DNA of 64,000 nucleotides, from assembly GCF_030272615.1 (NCBI RefSeq), contig NC_081413.1, positions 185,698,115 to 185,762,114 of the forward strand. The letters run 5' to 3'. Position 1 is the first letter of the stretch. Each line of letters starts with the position of its first letter. The notes under the pieces are model-generated. The model saw nothing but the letters and a program-made list of their open reading frames with translations, did no database searches and was not told the DNA's origin. Of the stretch, positions 33,685 to 46,500 are shown piece after piece. A program made the translations under genes and the position numbers. Origin of the DNA: Cryptomeria japonica (lineage: Eukaryota > Streptophyta > Pinopsida > Cupressales > Cupressaceae).

Positions 33685-35475
33685 TCACTTTGACAAACTG
33701 GTTGAGATAGTGTCCAGGCTGATGATGAAGAAGGAAAGGCTAAGCAATTTCAGATAGAGAGTGCAACTAGTATGCAAATGCCTCAGATGGAAATAGTTGA
33801 AGGTTGATGACATGGTGTCATCAAAGGTGTTTACTAGAAAGTATGTTCATCGGTAATGATAACAAAGTGAAAATTCAAAAGACTCCCATCTAATGAATAT
33901 GTGCATAAGGTAGGTTAGCAAGTGTGCTGACGAGTTGAGTGTTCCACGGGAAGAGAGCCAGAGTGCAAAGTGATGGAAGACCGATTAGGGTATAACTAAC
34001 AGGGTTAGTAAGCCGGTAGAAGAATCCGATAATGGAGCTAGTCAGTGATCTCATCCATATAGACACAAATGTTCTAGTAAAGGTGGATGCCAACACAGGG
34101 GCCATGTGGAGGTGAAGTAGCATGCATGCAAAGGTCAACTTGTTGAGTTGTTAAAGTGTTAGGCGATGAGGTAGAAGGTGATAGGTCAACATTTATGTCA
34201 ACTACGTGATTCACAGGATGTGCAGCAGAGGTTTGTGACTCAAGGTTAAACAGACAACAAAGATCCAACATTATTTGTTTTAATATATTGAGGTAGGAGA
34301 ATGGAATCATGAAACCATTCTTGGTGATTGACCAAGAAATCTTCTCACATGTTAAATGTAGAGTACCAAATGAGGAAGGCGTGTTCTAGAAGGCGCAACA
34401 ATGGCGGGGTTGATTGATGCATTGTAGTTCATCAATCTTGGTGATTAGATCTAATGAGATCTGATTGGATTTGGTTTTCCTCGAGGTCGATGAGGAAACA
34501 TTAAGTGCTAGAAATTTGAATTGGCTTTTGGAAGGAAAACTAGTTTATAAATATGCAAGCTAAAATTGATGAAGTTTGCCACTGAATGAGAGAATGTTGT
34601 TGCTGAAGAAGTGAAATCAGTCAAGTGCTCAACTAGAAGAAGAAGAAGAGACTGAGTGTGAGAGAGGATAGGGTTGAAGAGTTCAACCGGCAACAGTGAG
34701 GCAAGCGATAGTCAGCCATTGAGTCTGACAGAGGAGTGAACCAATATTTGTCAAACTAGCAGAGAATAATTGTAGAAGACTATAGAGAGGGCAAGCATAG
34801 AACCGAAAAAGTGTAGTATTGGAGGAGAGCAGCAGTGTAGCTAAGAGAAAAGAGTACTAGTAGAGAGAAGAACTGATAGAGAGAAGAACCACCAGAGAAG
34901 GAGAATAGGTTGAACCGGCAAGGGTGCAGTAGAGAGCGAGGTGCAAATGAGAGTGGGTTGTAGCAAGAGATAAGGTTTCTATAGAGCAAAGGTGAATAGA
35001 GAACTGAGAGAGATCTGTAGAGAGGAGAACTAGTGGAGAGACATACTTGAGAGTTACAAAGTTCTTTTGTAACAAGAAGATAACTTTCATATCAAAAATA
35101 TGATTTTGTAATCACTGAGTTGGAGCTTGGTGCAGGGGTTGGTGCTCCTTGGGTTGGTGCCCTAAATCAAGGGTTGTAGCTCCTTGGGTTGGTGACCTAA
35201 ACATTGTAATCAGAGATTCATTATGAGGCTAGATTGGAATAGTAGACTCCAGCAACATTTCTCGCCGAGGTTTTTCCCATCTTGGTTTCCTCGTATATGC
35301 TGGTGTTATGTGATGTCCCCTTTATGTGTGAGTGCATTTGTGATAGTCTCCCATCTAACCGGTAAGTCTTCTTTCTATTAGATCTGATAACCAATATACA
35401 CACATATGACAGATAAAGGGAAAAGTTTGCAAACCACTGATTCAACCCCCTCTCAGTGATACATTGTGTCTAACA
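33685..35475 (+). repeat. Element D 5' LTR, second part
   Basis: It continues the LTR after element E (TCACTTTGACAAACTGG, as at 39551 in the 3' LTR) and ends GTCTAACA two bases before the PBS. The full 5' LTR is about 2,487 bases. It holds short repeats with TGCTCCTTGGGTTGGTG near 35136-35205. Opposite-strand frames such as 34780-35090 are not supported as genes. Confidence 0.88.
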
Positions 35476-35477
35476 AT

Positions 35478-35489
35478 TGGTATCAGAGC
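35478..35489 (+). other. Element D primer-binding site (initiator Met tRNA type)
   Basis: TGGTATCAGAGC, identical to the PBS of element C and two bases after the LTR. Confidence 0.95.
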
Positions 35490-35547
35490 CTAGGTTCCTG
35501 GTTGATAAGCTTTCTCTAGCTTGGGTAGATTTTGGCTTAAGGATACA

Positions 35548-37434
35548 ATGGTTTATTTAGTATCAATCCTAGCTCTGGTATTTGATGGTTCAAATTTTTC
35601 CATTTGGAGTTGTAGAATGGAAGTCTACTTTTCATCCCTAGGGTTTGATGTGTGTATGTCTGTTGTAAATGGCTGCCCTATTAAAGTCAGTCCTCCCACC
35701 GATTCTAATGTAGAAAGAAGAAACCAATGCAATGATGCAACAATGAAGGCTATACTCTATGGATTATCAGATGATGTATCCTCATAGGTGGATAGATGTA
35801 GATCATAAAAAGCTTATGGGATAGACTGAAGAAGCTCTATGGAAATGAGCCTACTACTGCAAAACTGAGTTGTGAAGATAGGATGATAAATGCATCTCAT
35901 GTATCTATAGATGATGAAGGAAGATCTGCTTGCAGCCATAGTAATGATGAAGAAGGAACCCACCTCTTCATGGCTCAAGAATCAGAGGATGAGAGGCACA
36001 CACTTGAGAATGATCATGCAGATCACTCCTACCAGAAAGATGTGTTTGGTAGTGATAGTGAAGGTGAAGATGAAGAAGAAGAAGAAGTTGATCTTGAAGG
36101 AGAACTTGTAACTACACTTGAGGAGATTAGTAGAGTGAGAAATGAATACAAGTTATTCATGAATGCTGCAGTTTTGGAGCAGAACCAGTTGATCAAATGC
36201 CTTGAAGAATAAGAGAAATGTGTCTCAAAATTAAAGACTCAACAACAAGACACCAAGGTGTGTCGGTGTAAAGATCTAGCATCTGAGCTAGAAGTCAAGG
36301 ATAAAGAATATTAGTAGTTGGTTGGAGAAATGGAGATTCTCCAAAATGACCTTGAGAATTGTTAGGATGAGCTCAAGGTAAGAATCTGGTTTGATGGCAG
36401 CAATGATGCCTTGAATAAGATGCTAAGGAAATAAAGGCATTCCAAGGATACCAGAGGATTAGGAAGTAGTGTCAGTGAATGCTCCACCTGCAAGAATGTC
36501 CCCCATAATGACATTTTTTTTGTCTCCTCAAATGGAGATAACAAGGGATAGACCTTCACTGTCTGGAATACTCCTCGAAAGAATATTTATCTAACCACAA
36601 CCAGTGAAGACATGCAGAAAAGGATGAAGAAAGGTGTTGTAAGAAGGAGGTATAATGCAAATCCCAAAGGGAAAGGGAAGATGGGAGAAGATAGCTTCAC
36701 CAAAAGCAAGAACATGATAAGACAATAGAGAAGACCTCCTACCGGTATAGGACAAGGAAATGCTACTACCCACAAGACAAAGCAAGTGTGGGAAAAGAAG
36801 AGATCAGATGGAAGAGCTGTAGAGCATGGTCAATCCAGGATCCATCCTCGAAGAAGTAGAAATGGAGATTCTAAACCGGTAAGATCTCCCCATGCATGGA
36901 AGAATAAGTTTGTAGGTTATAAACCTTTCTTCTTAGGTTATTGTTTTGCATGTAATGGCCATGGCCATAGGGTAGAAGAATGTAGAAGGGGATCTAGAAG
37001 GAATAATCTAGGATCTCATAGATAAAATGCATATGAGAAAAATGTATCAAGGAGTAGAAATATGCATACTTCCTCTCTCGATTATGCAAATAGTGTTTGT
37101 TATAACTGGAATGGATCTAGCCATAGAAGTTATGAGTGAAGAAAGAGGAACTCACAGTTCCATGGCAACCAATGGAACAACCATGCTTAGTATAGTGACA
37201 GTTATAGAAGATATGAGCAAAAATGACCTGCGAAACAAGAAGAGAAGTGTACCTATATATACAAGGAAACCATGGAAACCAACAGCTGACTACAATGGTA
37301 TGATCAGAAAAGGAAGAGCAAACTGGTATGTTAGAAGGTTCCCCAGTCATGAGGTTGGGATGGATGTTGTGTGCTACTATAGTATTGCTTCTAGTTGTGA
37401 TTCAAAATTCAGAAATGTAAAGACCAATCTATAG
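35548..37434 (+). pseudogene. Element D Gag (decayed), the only coding region of D
   Basis: The ATG at 35548 opens MVYLVSILALVFDGSNFSIW, then CRMEVYFSSLGFDVCMSV, the usual N-terminal region of large plant copia Gag proteins. After stops near 35788-35880 comes a frame rich in Asp/Glu (EGEDEEEEEVDLEGELV, about 36060) and helical heptad-like sequence (SRVRNEYKLFMNAAVLEQ). Basic, Lys/Arg-rich sequence follows, then a zinc knuckle CFACNGHGHRVEEC (about 36945-36985) and a second damaged one (CYNWNGSSHRSYE). Gag and RNA-binding parts are thus recognisable, but the frame is broken at least six times. Confidence 0.8.
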
Positions 37435-38853
37435 AAGAAGGTAAGACCTTCTCCCAAGACAGAAAATGAGAAGAAGAATGAAACCAAGTAGGTATGGAGG
37501 AAGAAGCAAGAAGATGAAACCATGGACCGACATTGTGCATTCAATGAATAGGTGATATCTCCTAAGGCTTAAAAGAGAAGTAGGACCTTAGGGGGAGTAG
37601 TACATTGACCTTATCATTCACCCCCTCAGTGAAGGACACATGGAAGAACAAGTTCCTGCTGGTATGAAAGAAGGAAATGAGAAGATAAGTGTATGTAGAG
37701 GTTGCCTTGGCTACACACCTACAAATGAAAGATGTCTCACTACTGCATGTGTTAATGGATGACAAATTAACAATTGGAATCAGATGCAAAGTGACACAAA
37801 ATGTGAGGAGCTACAGGAAGGTGTTGCGGTAGTGATGATAGACCAGTACAAGAAACTGATATGTGCAGGATGTTACAGGTATAATTGTTAGCAGGTACTT
37901 GTAGGTTATGTAAGACAATAAGGCTAGAGATTATTGCATTAGCCCCGATATCATGGAATGAGGAATTTATTTCTTAGTTAGTGTTGATGAAGACTTAAAT
38001 GACATATGTTGGCCCAGTTGTTGATCATGTAGGCACGCATATTTTTGGGCTAACCAGTTTGATTTATGGCATGATGATGACATTGTAGGTCATTGTGTAC
38101 ATCTAGGATCATGTCATAGGCTATGGTGGATGTAATGTAGCTGAAAGATCATCAGATGATCATAATTGCATAGCTCAACCGGTATATGGTGAATATTGGA
38201 GCTCCGATTTTGGACCTGATAGGAAATGAGGACCTAAGATGTATGGCTCGGGGGGAGTTCAGGTGCTCATGATGCTAAACTAGTATGCTTGATCTTGTGA
38301 GGGTACTTACTTCCTAAACTATGGATGATGGAAATTGTTGTAGGAATACCCAGGATAAGTTCATGATTAAGGGTATCTACTTTCCCAATTGATTGCATTC
38401 ATAGAATAATCACATTTGATTTTGAAGATAAATTGGGATCAGACGAGGGATGATGTAGTTTGACTGACAAGTGAGCAGTATTCATTGACACATATTTCAT
38501 CAATTGGTTGATTTAACAATTGGTATCAGACTGGTATACACAATTGGTGTCAATTAGGAGTTAAGCCCTCCATCTCAAGTGCAGTGACTTGAGAAGATGT
38601 AACAAAGGTTGGTTGAAAGATGAGAAGTATCTAGTAGAGAAAAAGGGAGAGAGATAACTATGTTAATTCTCGGTAGACACAAGGAGGATAAAATCTGATA
38701 GTGCCCTTTGCCATTGTTGTCAAAGGGGGAGAGATATTTTGTAGTATACAACATACTACATGTGTGAGAATCTATGGATCACACACAGGGGGAGAAATAA
38801 TATGTAGCATGTCAGATACTACATTCATTGATATCAATGCCAAAGGTGGAGAT
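37435..38853 (+). other. Element D 3' zone with three polypurine motifs, no pol
   Basis: Stops are frequent in all frames, and no protease, integrase, RT or RNase H motif is seen. Near the end lie AAAGGGGGAGAGAT (about 38724), CAGGGGGAGAAAT (about 38788) and CAAAGGTGGAGAT (38840-38853), the last directly before the 3' LTR and so the presumed primer tract. A similar trio lies before the 3' LTR of element G. Confidence 0.65.
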
Positions 38854-41357
38854 TGTTGGCATTGTGTTGTCATTGATGTCAATCGGTATAGGAGGACAAT
38901 CAGTTTGGGAATTCAGTTGATGTGTAGTCATTGATGTCAACTAGTCTAGCAGGTTACCAGTATAGGTTATCATTGGTAAGAAGAGGACGTCAACTGGTAA
39001 GTGATGTGTTGATAGTGAGTGATTGCCAACCAACAAGCTTATGACCAATGTACAAGAAGGGTGAGCAAGATGCTTGTATGTTGATTGTGATGAAGAGGCA
39101 AAATGTTATCAAGAATCACATCAACACTAGAGGAGAAGGATGTACAAGTCATTGGTATGTTGTGTGGATGAAAAATAACAGGACTTCCACTAGATAAAGA
39201 TGCAATCACCATTTAAAGAGATGACTGATAGTGAATGTGCACAAATCGAATCACATGTGCCTATTTGAAGATATGTTGCTCAAATAGGGAAGCCACATTG
39301 GTGCATTGCAGGTTGCAGATGACAAGGATTCACTCCCACTGGTAAGTAGAGCTTATCTTCTATTATACAAAGTGTGCATCATAGTTTTGTGAGATAAGAC
39401 ATAAGAGTTAAAGGGTGGGTGTTTGAAGGCTCACACTGGATCTACCAGTGAAACATTAAGATGCCTCAAGTGCATGAAATCGAAGATATGCACTAGACCG
39501 ATAGAGAAGGCATGATGTGTTGTCAAGACAATTGAAGAGTGATGGGTTTGTCACTTTGACAAACCGTTTGAGATATGGTCTGGGCTGATGATGAAGAAGG
39601 CAAGGTTGAGTAGCTATAGATAGAGAGTGCAATAGGTATGCAAATGCCTCAGATAGAAACAATTGAAGGTTGATGACATGGTTTCATCAAAGGTGTTTAC
39701 CGACAAGTATGTTCATCAGTAATGCTAACAAAAAGTAGATGTGAAAGACTCCCATCTGATGAGGATGTGCATAAGGTAGGTTAGCAAGTGTGTTGACCGA
39801 ATGAGTGTTCCACCAGAATTGAGGCAGAGTGCAAAGTGATGGCAGACTAGTTAGGGTATAACTGGCAAGGTTAGTAAGTCAGTAGAAGAACCCGGTAATG
39901 GAGCTGGTTGGGGATCCCATCCATATCAACATAGATGTTCCAGCAAAGGTGGATGCCGACATAAGGGACATGTGGAGGTGAAGTGGCATGCATGCACAGG
40001 TTGACTTGTTGAGTTGGTAAAGTGTCAAGCGATGAGGTAGAAGGTGACAGGTTGACATTTATATCGATTGTATGATTCACAAGATGTACAACAGAGGTTT
40101 GTGGCTCAAGGTCAAACAGACAACAAAGATCCAACACATACTGTTTGAGAAGATCGAGGAAGGATAATGGAACCAAAAAACCATTCTTGGTGATTGAATA
40201 AGAAATCCGCTAGCAGGTTAAATGTAGACTGCCAAATGAGGAAGGTGTGTTCTATAAGGCATGAAAATCATGGGGTTGATTGATGCATTGCAGTTCATCA
40301 ATCTTGGCAATCAGAACTAATGAGATCTAATTGGATTTGGTTTTCTTCGAGGTCGACAAGGAAATCCTAACCACCCAATATTTGAATTGTCTTTTGGTAG
40401 GAAAACTAGTTTATAAATATGCAAGCCAAAATCGATGAAGGCTATCATTGAATGAGAGAATGTTGCTACTAAAGAAGTGAAATCAGTCAAGTGCTCAACC
40501 AAAAGAAGAAGAGACTAAGTGTGAGAGATGATAGGGTTGAAGAGTTCAACCTGCATTAGTGAGACAATCGACAGTCAGCCATTGAGTCTGATAGAGGAGT
40601 GAACCAATAGTGGTCAAACTGGTAGAGAAGAATTGTAGAAGACTACAAAGAAGGCAAGAATAGAACTGACATAGTGTAGTACTGGAGAAGAGTAGTAGTT
40701 TAGCTGAGACAAGAGAGTACCGAGAAAGAGCATAACCAACAAAGAGCAAAAATGATAGACAAGGAGAAGAGGTTGAACTAGCAAGGGTACAATAGAGAGT
40801 GAGGTGCAACAAAGAGTGGGTTGCAGGAGGAGATAAGGTTGTTGCAGAGAAAATGTGAATAGAGAACTGAAAAAGATTTGTATAGAGGAGAATAAGTGGA
40901 GAGACATACTTTAGAGTTACAAAACTCTTTTGTAATAGGAAGATAAATTTGGTATCAAAAATATGATTTTGTAATCATTGTTAGAGCTCGGTCTAGGGGT
41001 TGGTGCTCCTTGGGTTGGTTTCCTAAATCAGGGGTTGTATCTCCTTGGGTTGGTGCCCTAAATCAAGGGTTGGTGCCCTAAACATTATAATCAGAGATTC
41101 ATTGTGAGGCTGGATTGGAGCAGTAGACTCCAACATCATTTCTCATTGAGGTTTTTCCTATCTTGGCTTTTCCTTGTATATGATGGTGTTATGTGATACC
41201 CCCTTTATGTGTGAGTGCATTTGTTATAGTCTCCCATCTAACTGGTAAGTCTTCTTTCTGTTAGATCTGATAACCGGTATACACACATAGGATAGATAAA
41301 TGGAAAAGTTTGCAAACCACTGATTCACCCCCCTCTTAGTGGTACAATGTATCTAAA
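38854..41357 (+). repeat. Element D 3' LTR (about 2,504 bases)
   Basis: It starts TGTTGGCATTGTG, is collinear with the 5' LTR across the E insertion point (39541-39551 is the uninterrupted target), and ends ATCTAAA where AACA is expected, one base lost. The repeat block near 40995-41085 has one more partial unit than the 5' copy. Confidence 0.9.
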
Positions 41358-42012
41358 GTTCTACCAATGGAAAGGAATGGGTGTTCTTGGCTATCAAGGA
41401 AGATGTTTCGGCACTAGAAGAGAAGGTACTTGCTGCTAAAATTGAAGATAAGGATGAAAGCGTAATTGATAGTGGATGTTCACATCATATGACTGAAGAT
41501 AAAAGGAAGTTTCTATCTTTGCAATACTTTGATGGTGGTCTGGTTAGATTTGGAGATGACAAAGCATGTATGATCAAAGGAAAAGGAACTATATCATTAG
41601 ATGGTAAGAATAATACTGATAATTTTTACTATGTTGAAGGTTTAAGGAATAATATTTTGAGTGTAGGACAACTGGTGGATAAGGGATTTTGATTACAATT
41701 CAAGGATGGAAAACACAAAATCATTAATAGATCTGGATTGGAGATTGCAATTGGTACTCAGACAAAATGTAATATATCTCATTTTAATTCTGGTGAGAAG
41801 ACATGTTTGATTGCATAGATTGATGAGAGTTGGCTATGGCATAAAAGGCTATGTCATGTGAATTTTTATTGCATGGTAAATATCAGTTCAACTAAGGTAA
41901 TTAGAGATATACCTAAGATTGTGAAGCCCTATAATCTGGTATGTAAAGAATGTCAAATGGGAAAATGGGTCAGAACCTCTTTTAAGAGTATACAAGACAA
42001 ATCTAATGATGT

Positions 42013-42086
42013 ACTTGATCTTATTCATACTGATTTGTGTGACCCTACTACTTGATCTTATTCATACTGATTTGTGTGACCCTGCT
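42013..42086 (+). repeat. 37-base direct tandem duplication in element C integrase
   Basis: Two adjacent 37-base units starting ACTTGATCTTATTCATACTG at 42013 and 42050, one mismatch near the end. A 37-base unit shifts the frame by one, so integrase is broken exactly here. Confidence 0.95.
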
Positions 42087-42663
42087 AGAATTAAAAGTTT
42101 TCAAGGTGATAGATATTTTATGCTAATCATTGATGATTATTCTACAATAATGTGGGTTACTTTTCTAAGGGAGAAATTTGAGGCTTTTGAAAAGTTTAAA
42201 ATTTTAAAGATAAAGTTGAAACTGAGATGGGATTGAAGATTAAGTGTTTAAGGTCAAATCATGGTGGAGAATTCACACCTGTGAGTTTAATAACTTTTGT
42301 GAGAAGCATGGCATAAGGAGACAATTTTTTGCACCCTGAACACCTCAGCAAAGTGGAGTTGTGGAAAGAAAGAACATAACAATCTTGGATGCTACTACAA
42401 CCATGATGATGAAAGTTAATGTACCTCATATCTATTGGAGAGAAGTAGTGAGAACAACAGTTTATACATTCAGCATAGTACATATCAAAGGAGAAATCGG
42501 TAAGACACCTTATGAATTATGGTTTGGCAATACACCTACAGTTAAGTATTTCAGAATCTTTGGTAGTAAATGTTATATCAGAAGAGATGATTTCATTGAC
42601 CAATTTTATCATAGATGTGATGAAGGAATATTTCTTGGTTATTCTAATCAAATAAAAGCATGT

Positions 42664-42668
42664 AGATG
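42664..42668 (-). repeat. Target-site duplication of element F (left copy)
   Basis: AGATG here and AAATG at 62353-62357, one mismatch. In element G, which has the same coding region uninterrupted, the target is the ATAGATGCTTT stretch at about 56175. Confidence 0.75.
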
Positions 42669-43511
42669 TGTTGGTAAACAAATTTTCCCTTTTTGAAATC
42701 TTAACAATTATCTTCCTTAAGCAAAAATATAACTCTGTTTCGCCCTTTATAAAAGGAGACAAACTACCAACAGTTGGATGAATTAATAAAATTCAACCTC
42801 TGCATTAGAGGGCAGCTCCTCGTATGATTTTCAATGAATTTATTGCACAAATGATATGCTAATACTTTTTACCAGAAAGCATTGAAAGGCTTCACCATTC
42901 ATTCATCAACATAAATAAATGCCTTCAAAACTGTAAACATAGAAAATTTTCCAAAAAAATATTTAATGAGAGTTCACAAACTTTGATTTACAAACATGTT
43001 CACAATATTAATTCAAAGCATAACAGAGGCTCAGCAATATTGAAGGCTGATCGATACTCTCTCATGCCTCACAGGGCAAGGGGGATCAAGCAAACCAATA
43101 TGTGTGAGTCTTCTAACAACTAATGATAACCATGAATTAAGGAAAATATAGAGATAACTAATCACAAAATAATATCATGCTCATAACACCTTCTCAAGAA
43201 AGATTATTAAACTTCAAACATGCACATTTAAAGATTGCATAACATAGCATTTCATTGATAATCAGCCATTGTATTTCGAAACAATTCAAATGAGAACCAA
43301 AATATTATCTGCTGCCCCTTAAAATCATAGTTTTTTGGAACCCTTACAAAGACAAGCTTTTCAGCTTAAATAGCCTCCAAGCTCATATTTTTTACATAAC
43401 AAAATTACATTTTACTTTACTGAAGTTAAAGAAACTATTTACTAAAACAAGAAAGAAAACTAAATCAACAACCACTACAAGGCTGACACCCCATTCTTGG
43501 ATTAACTATAC

Positions 43512-46500
43512 TTACACGGTGGCAGAAGAGGTTGTGGATCTATCCTGCTTTGCCGCAAAGCCACGCCATTCTAGATGCACCGTCGAGAAGTTCAAGATGA
43601 CCTAGAAATAAGGAAGGCCAATGTGCTAAATCCTTTTCTTCCACACCTCCTTATCCATATTCACTTGTGTCACTTTTGCCTTGTGTACCTCTAAATGATC
43701 AGAACAGACTATGAGCATTGATTTGATCCTTGCCACCTTTGAGAAGTCATTCGTGGTTAAAAATTTTGTCATCTGAATGGATTGGATTCTTTCCTAAAAA
43801 ATCTTGGTCATATCGTCAGCTGCCTCAATTGTCTTGGCACCATCTTTCATAAGCTGTATGTCAATGCACTTGAGATCCTTTTGTATTGTGTCGATCAAAT
43901 TTGTCAATCCTCTGAGCAATTTGGTGGATTCTTCATGACTTTGTTTAATGATCGAGTTGAACCACTCCATGTTCTTTCTTGATACATACAATACATTATC
44001 ATCTAGACTTTCTACTGGTTTTTCAGCCAAGAACTTCATCACCTCATATTTCTGTTATCATTCATTTGTGCAAGTACTACCACCCATTTGATTCTTTCTT
44101 TCTCCCAAGCCACCATTTCTAGCTCTAATTCCTTGATGACAGTTTCGACATCTTTATAAAATTTTACCAGATTAACAATATAATTTGATCCCTATTGCAT
44201 AATAAAATCCAACCATTTATTGAACATTTCTATAACTACTCTGTTCCTTTGAATCTAGTCCAACATCCTTTGATTGGGCAGAGATTTGGGATCAAATGAT
44301 ACCGGTATCTATGACAAAAGTTGGGGATTTGGACTGTGGATGGCATTGATATACTTGTCCATCAGAGTAAAAACTTGTTTCAATTCTCTTTTCTCCTTTT
44401 CGTCCTTCCATGTTCTTGAATTTATTCATTTTGTGGATGATTCCAAATGTTTAACATCCACAGCATGCGAAGCAATTCCCAAATCTATCTTTTCAACGGT
44501 AAAATCTTCCTCAGTAGCTTTATTTGCATCCTTCCCTAGAATTGGTTTGTCTATCTTAGCTATCCAGTGACCTGTTGATTCATCCACTTCAAACATTGTT
44601 TATGTCTTGATTTTCTTCGACTTTGATTCCTTTCCTAAACATCAGCTGACCATGTCTTCCATAGGGATTGTAATCGGCACTACACTTCATTTCTTTCCAA
44701 TGGCAGCTTCCAACCATCGTGGTGCGCCCATAGGTTCCTTAGGTGGAGTTTTCTGTATATCAGGTGAAGTGACAAGAACCATGGTGTTCATGGGGTCCTA
44801 TTGGATTTCTTCTTCCTTGCTCGTGTCTATTTCCTATATTTCAAGTTCATCTAGATTTTGTGAATCCATTGTCTCCTCAACCTCTTCACTAGGGTCTAGG
44901 TCTACAACAATCTATTTTGATATGGGCTCCTTATTCTTCTTCTTGCTCCTGGAGCGAGTTACCTGAGCACATGTGAGACCCAATGGTGACCTTTTTGATC
45001 TCTTTGGTTGGATTTTCTCAACAATAGGTCTTGAAACACCTGCAACATTAACAATTTTGTTAGTGGAAGAAATGGTAGATTGAGTCACAATGTGTTAATC
45101 AATTCTTAGTTCATGCGAGGACATGTGAGGACCCTCCTTGAACTTTTGGTTTCTCAACCATCTTTATGTTCTTCTCACAACATGGAATGTTCTATTTTGA
45201 ATACTATCATCCTCCTTTTTATTCCAATCAATTACTGGAATTGGTTTTCCCCGAACCTCTGTGTCGAACTTAGGATCTAGGATATCTTCCCCTATATCTT
45301 CTGATACTCCACATATATTAATTGGAAGCTTCATGGTAACTATTTGCTGCAAAGTGAACCTTGACCACAATCTTTTCCTTACCTTATATTCATCATTGCA
45401 GTTCTCCCAGTAATCCTCCTACTGAGGCTCATGGTGAAAATGACTATCTACATTTAGGTTTTCCATTGCATAACCCCTACTATCAAACTTTCACCTTACC
45501 ACATATGGTTGTAGGTTCATCCTTTTGAATTCTAGTTCCAGGTTCAGGGCTTCTCATACATATTTGTAGCTATAGTATCCAAGTTCAACATGGAATACAA
45601 CTCCAAACTCGCCCTTTGTTCCCAATCTTTTATCAATGTAAGCTAGCTACCTGCTTACCTCTATAAGTACATAACTGTCAAAAGCATACCTAGGCAGCTT
45701 GAATGGTTGGCCCTCAAAACAGCCTACTCGTAGATAAGTAAACCTAGGAAATTGAATAAAGAAGCTACCATATATACTCATGAATTCCATTGCTTCAACA
45801 GGCATCCTCTTGTTCACATTCCCCTGAAGCTTAGAAACAAGTCTTCCTATGAAGACTCCATTCCATCTATCAATCTGCTCAACATGTCTCTATTGTTGTA
45901 ATAGGGGATAAAAATTATACACCCTCATCCCATCTACCCAAGTTTCATTAGGCAGACCAAGCTAATCCCTTGTACAAGCTAGTATGTAGAAAAGATAAGA
46001 AGACATATAGAAACCTATCATTCCCACAAAATTACTCAACCCTTCATGAAGTCTCTCTACAATTACCTAAGACCAATCGAGATACATGTCACCAGATAAC
46101 ACCACTTGGATGAAAAAGTACATCCAATATTCCCAATAGAAAGAATGTGAGTTTCCCTTCACCCTATTCAAAAGTATCACAATATCTCGCACTTCTATGA
46201 TGAAGTTCTCTCTAGTCAGGGGTTTTTGCAGCCATGACCCTCCTTTTTGAACTTTTAGGAGCCATATCCTAGCAACCACATTCCTATACTTATTCTTCTT
46301 TTTCGAGAAGTAGGCACACGAGTTCCCAATAGTCCAATCCTCATATTCATCCTTGTGTAGAATTCTCATTATCGCCATTATTATTTCTCTATTGATATTG
46401 ACTAGCAGCTCACCATTAATAGTTCTGATGCATCTGTTCTCTATGTCATATTGGTTCATGCAAGCCATCACTAAATCCGGACATGGTGCGACAAGAGGGA

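Larger units (their letters stand above)
25102..41357 (+). mobile_element. Element D: copia-like LTR element with gag but no pol
   Basis: 5' LTR (25102-25797 plus 33685-35475, split by element E), iMet PBS, a gag-like region with acidic and zinc-knuckle parts, a 1.4-kb 3' zone with polypurine motifs, and a 3' LTR (38854-41357). Net length without E is about 8.4 kb, of which the internal region is only about 3.4 kb. I find no protease (DSGCS), integrase, RT or RNase H motif in any frame there. This is the structure of a gag-only, non-autonomous element, which would need Pol from a relative. Confidence 0.85.
41363..42668 (+). pseudogene. Element C protease and integrase (decayed, interrupted by element F)
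   Basis: The sequence resumes with NGKEWVFLAIKEDVSALEEK and the copia protease DSGCSHHMT (about 41470). Then come LSVGQLVDKGF, a stop, and the GAG-pre-integrase zinc site with LWHKRLCHVNF and CKECQMGK. The integrase core has HTDLCDP and IIDDYSTIMWVTFL; a 37-base duplication shifts the frame at 42050. The later core is in poor shape (LRSNHGGEF, NKR-type stops), while the C-terminal part at 42361-42668 is open (NVPHIYWREVV, GKTPYELWFGNTPTV). It stops at the LTR of F. Confidence 0.88.

Noticed and set aside
34780-35090. Two minus-strand frames in the LTR of element D (and the similar pair at 40546-40907)
   Set aside because: They occur in both LTR copies, antisense to D, with low-complexity Ser/Leu/Tyr content and no conserved motif; the LTR duplication explains the recurrence.
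36786-37025. Considered as a separate small zinc-finger gene
   Set aside because: It is the zinc-knuckle segment of the element D Gag, in order with the N-terminal and acidic parts upstream.
42517-42762. Minus-strand frame across the junction of element C integrase and the element F LTR
   Set aside because: It crosses an insertion boundary, mixing antisense integrase with the LTR edge; it cannot be an evolved coding unit.
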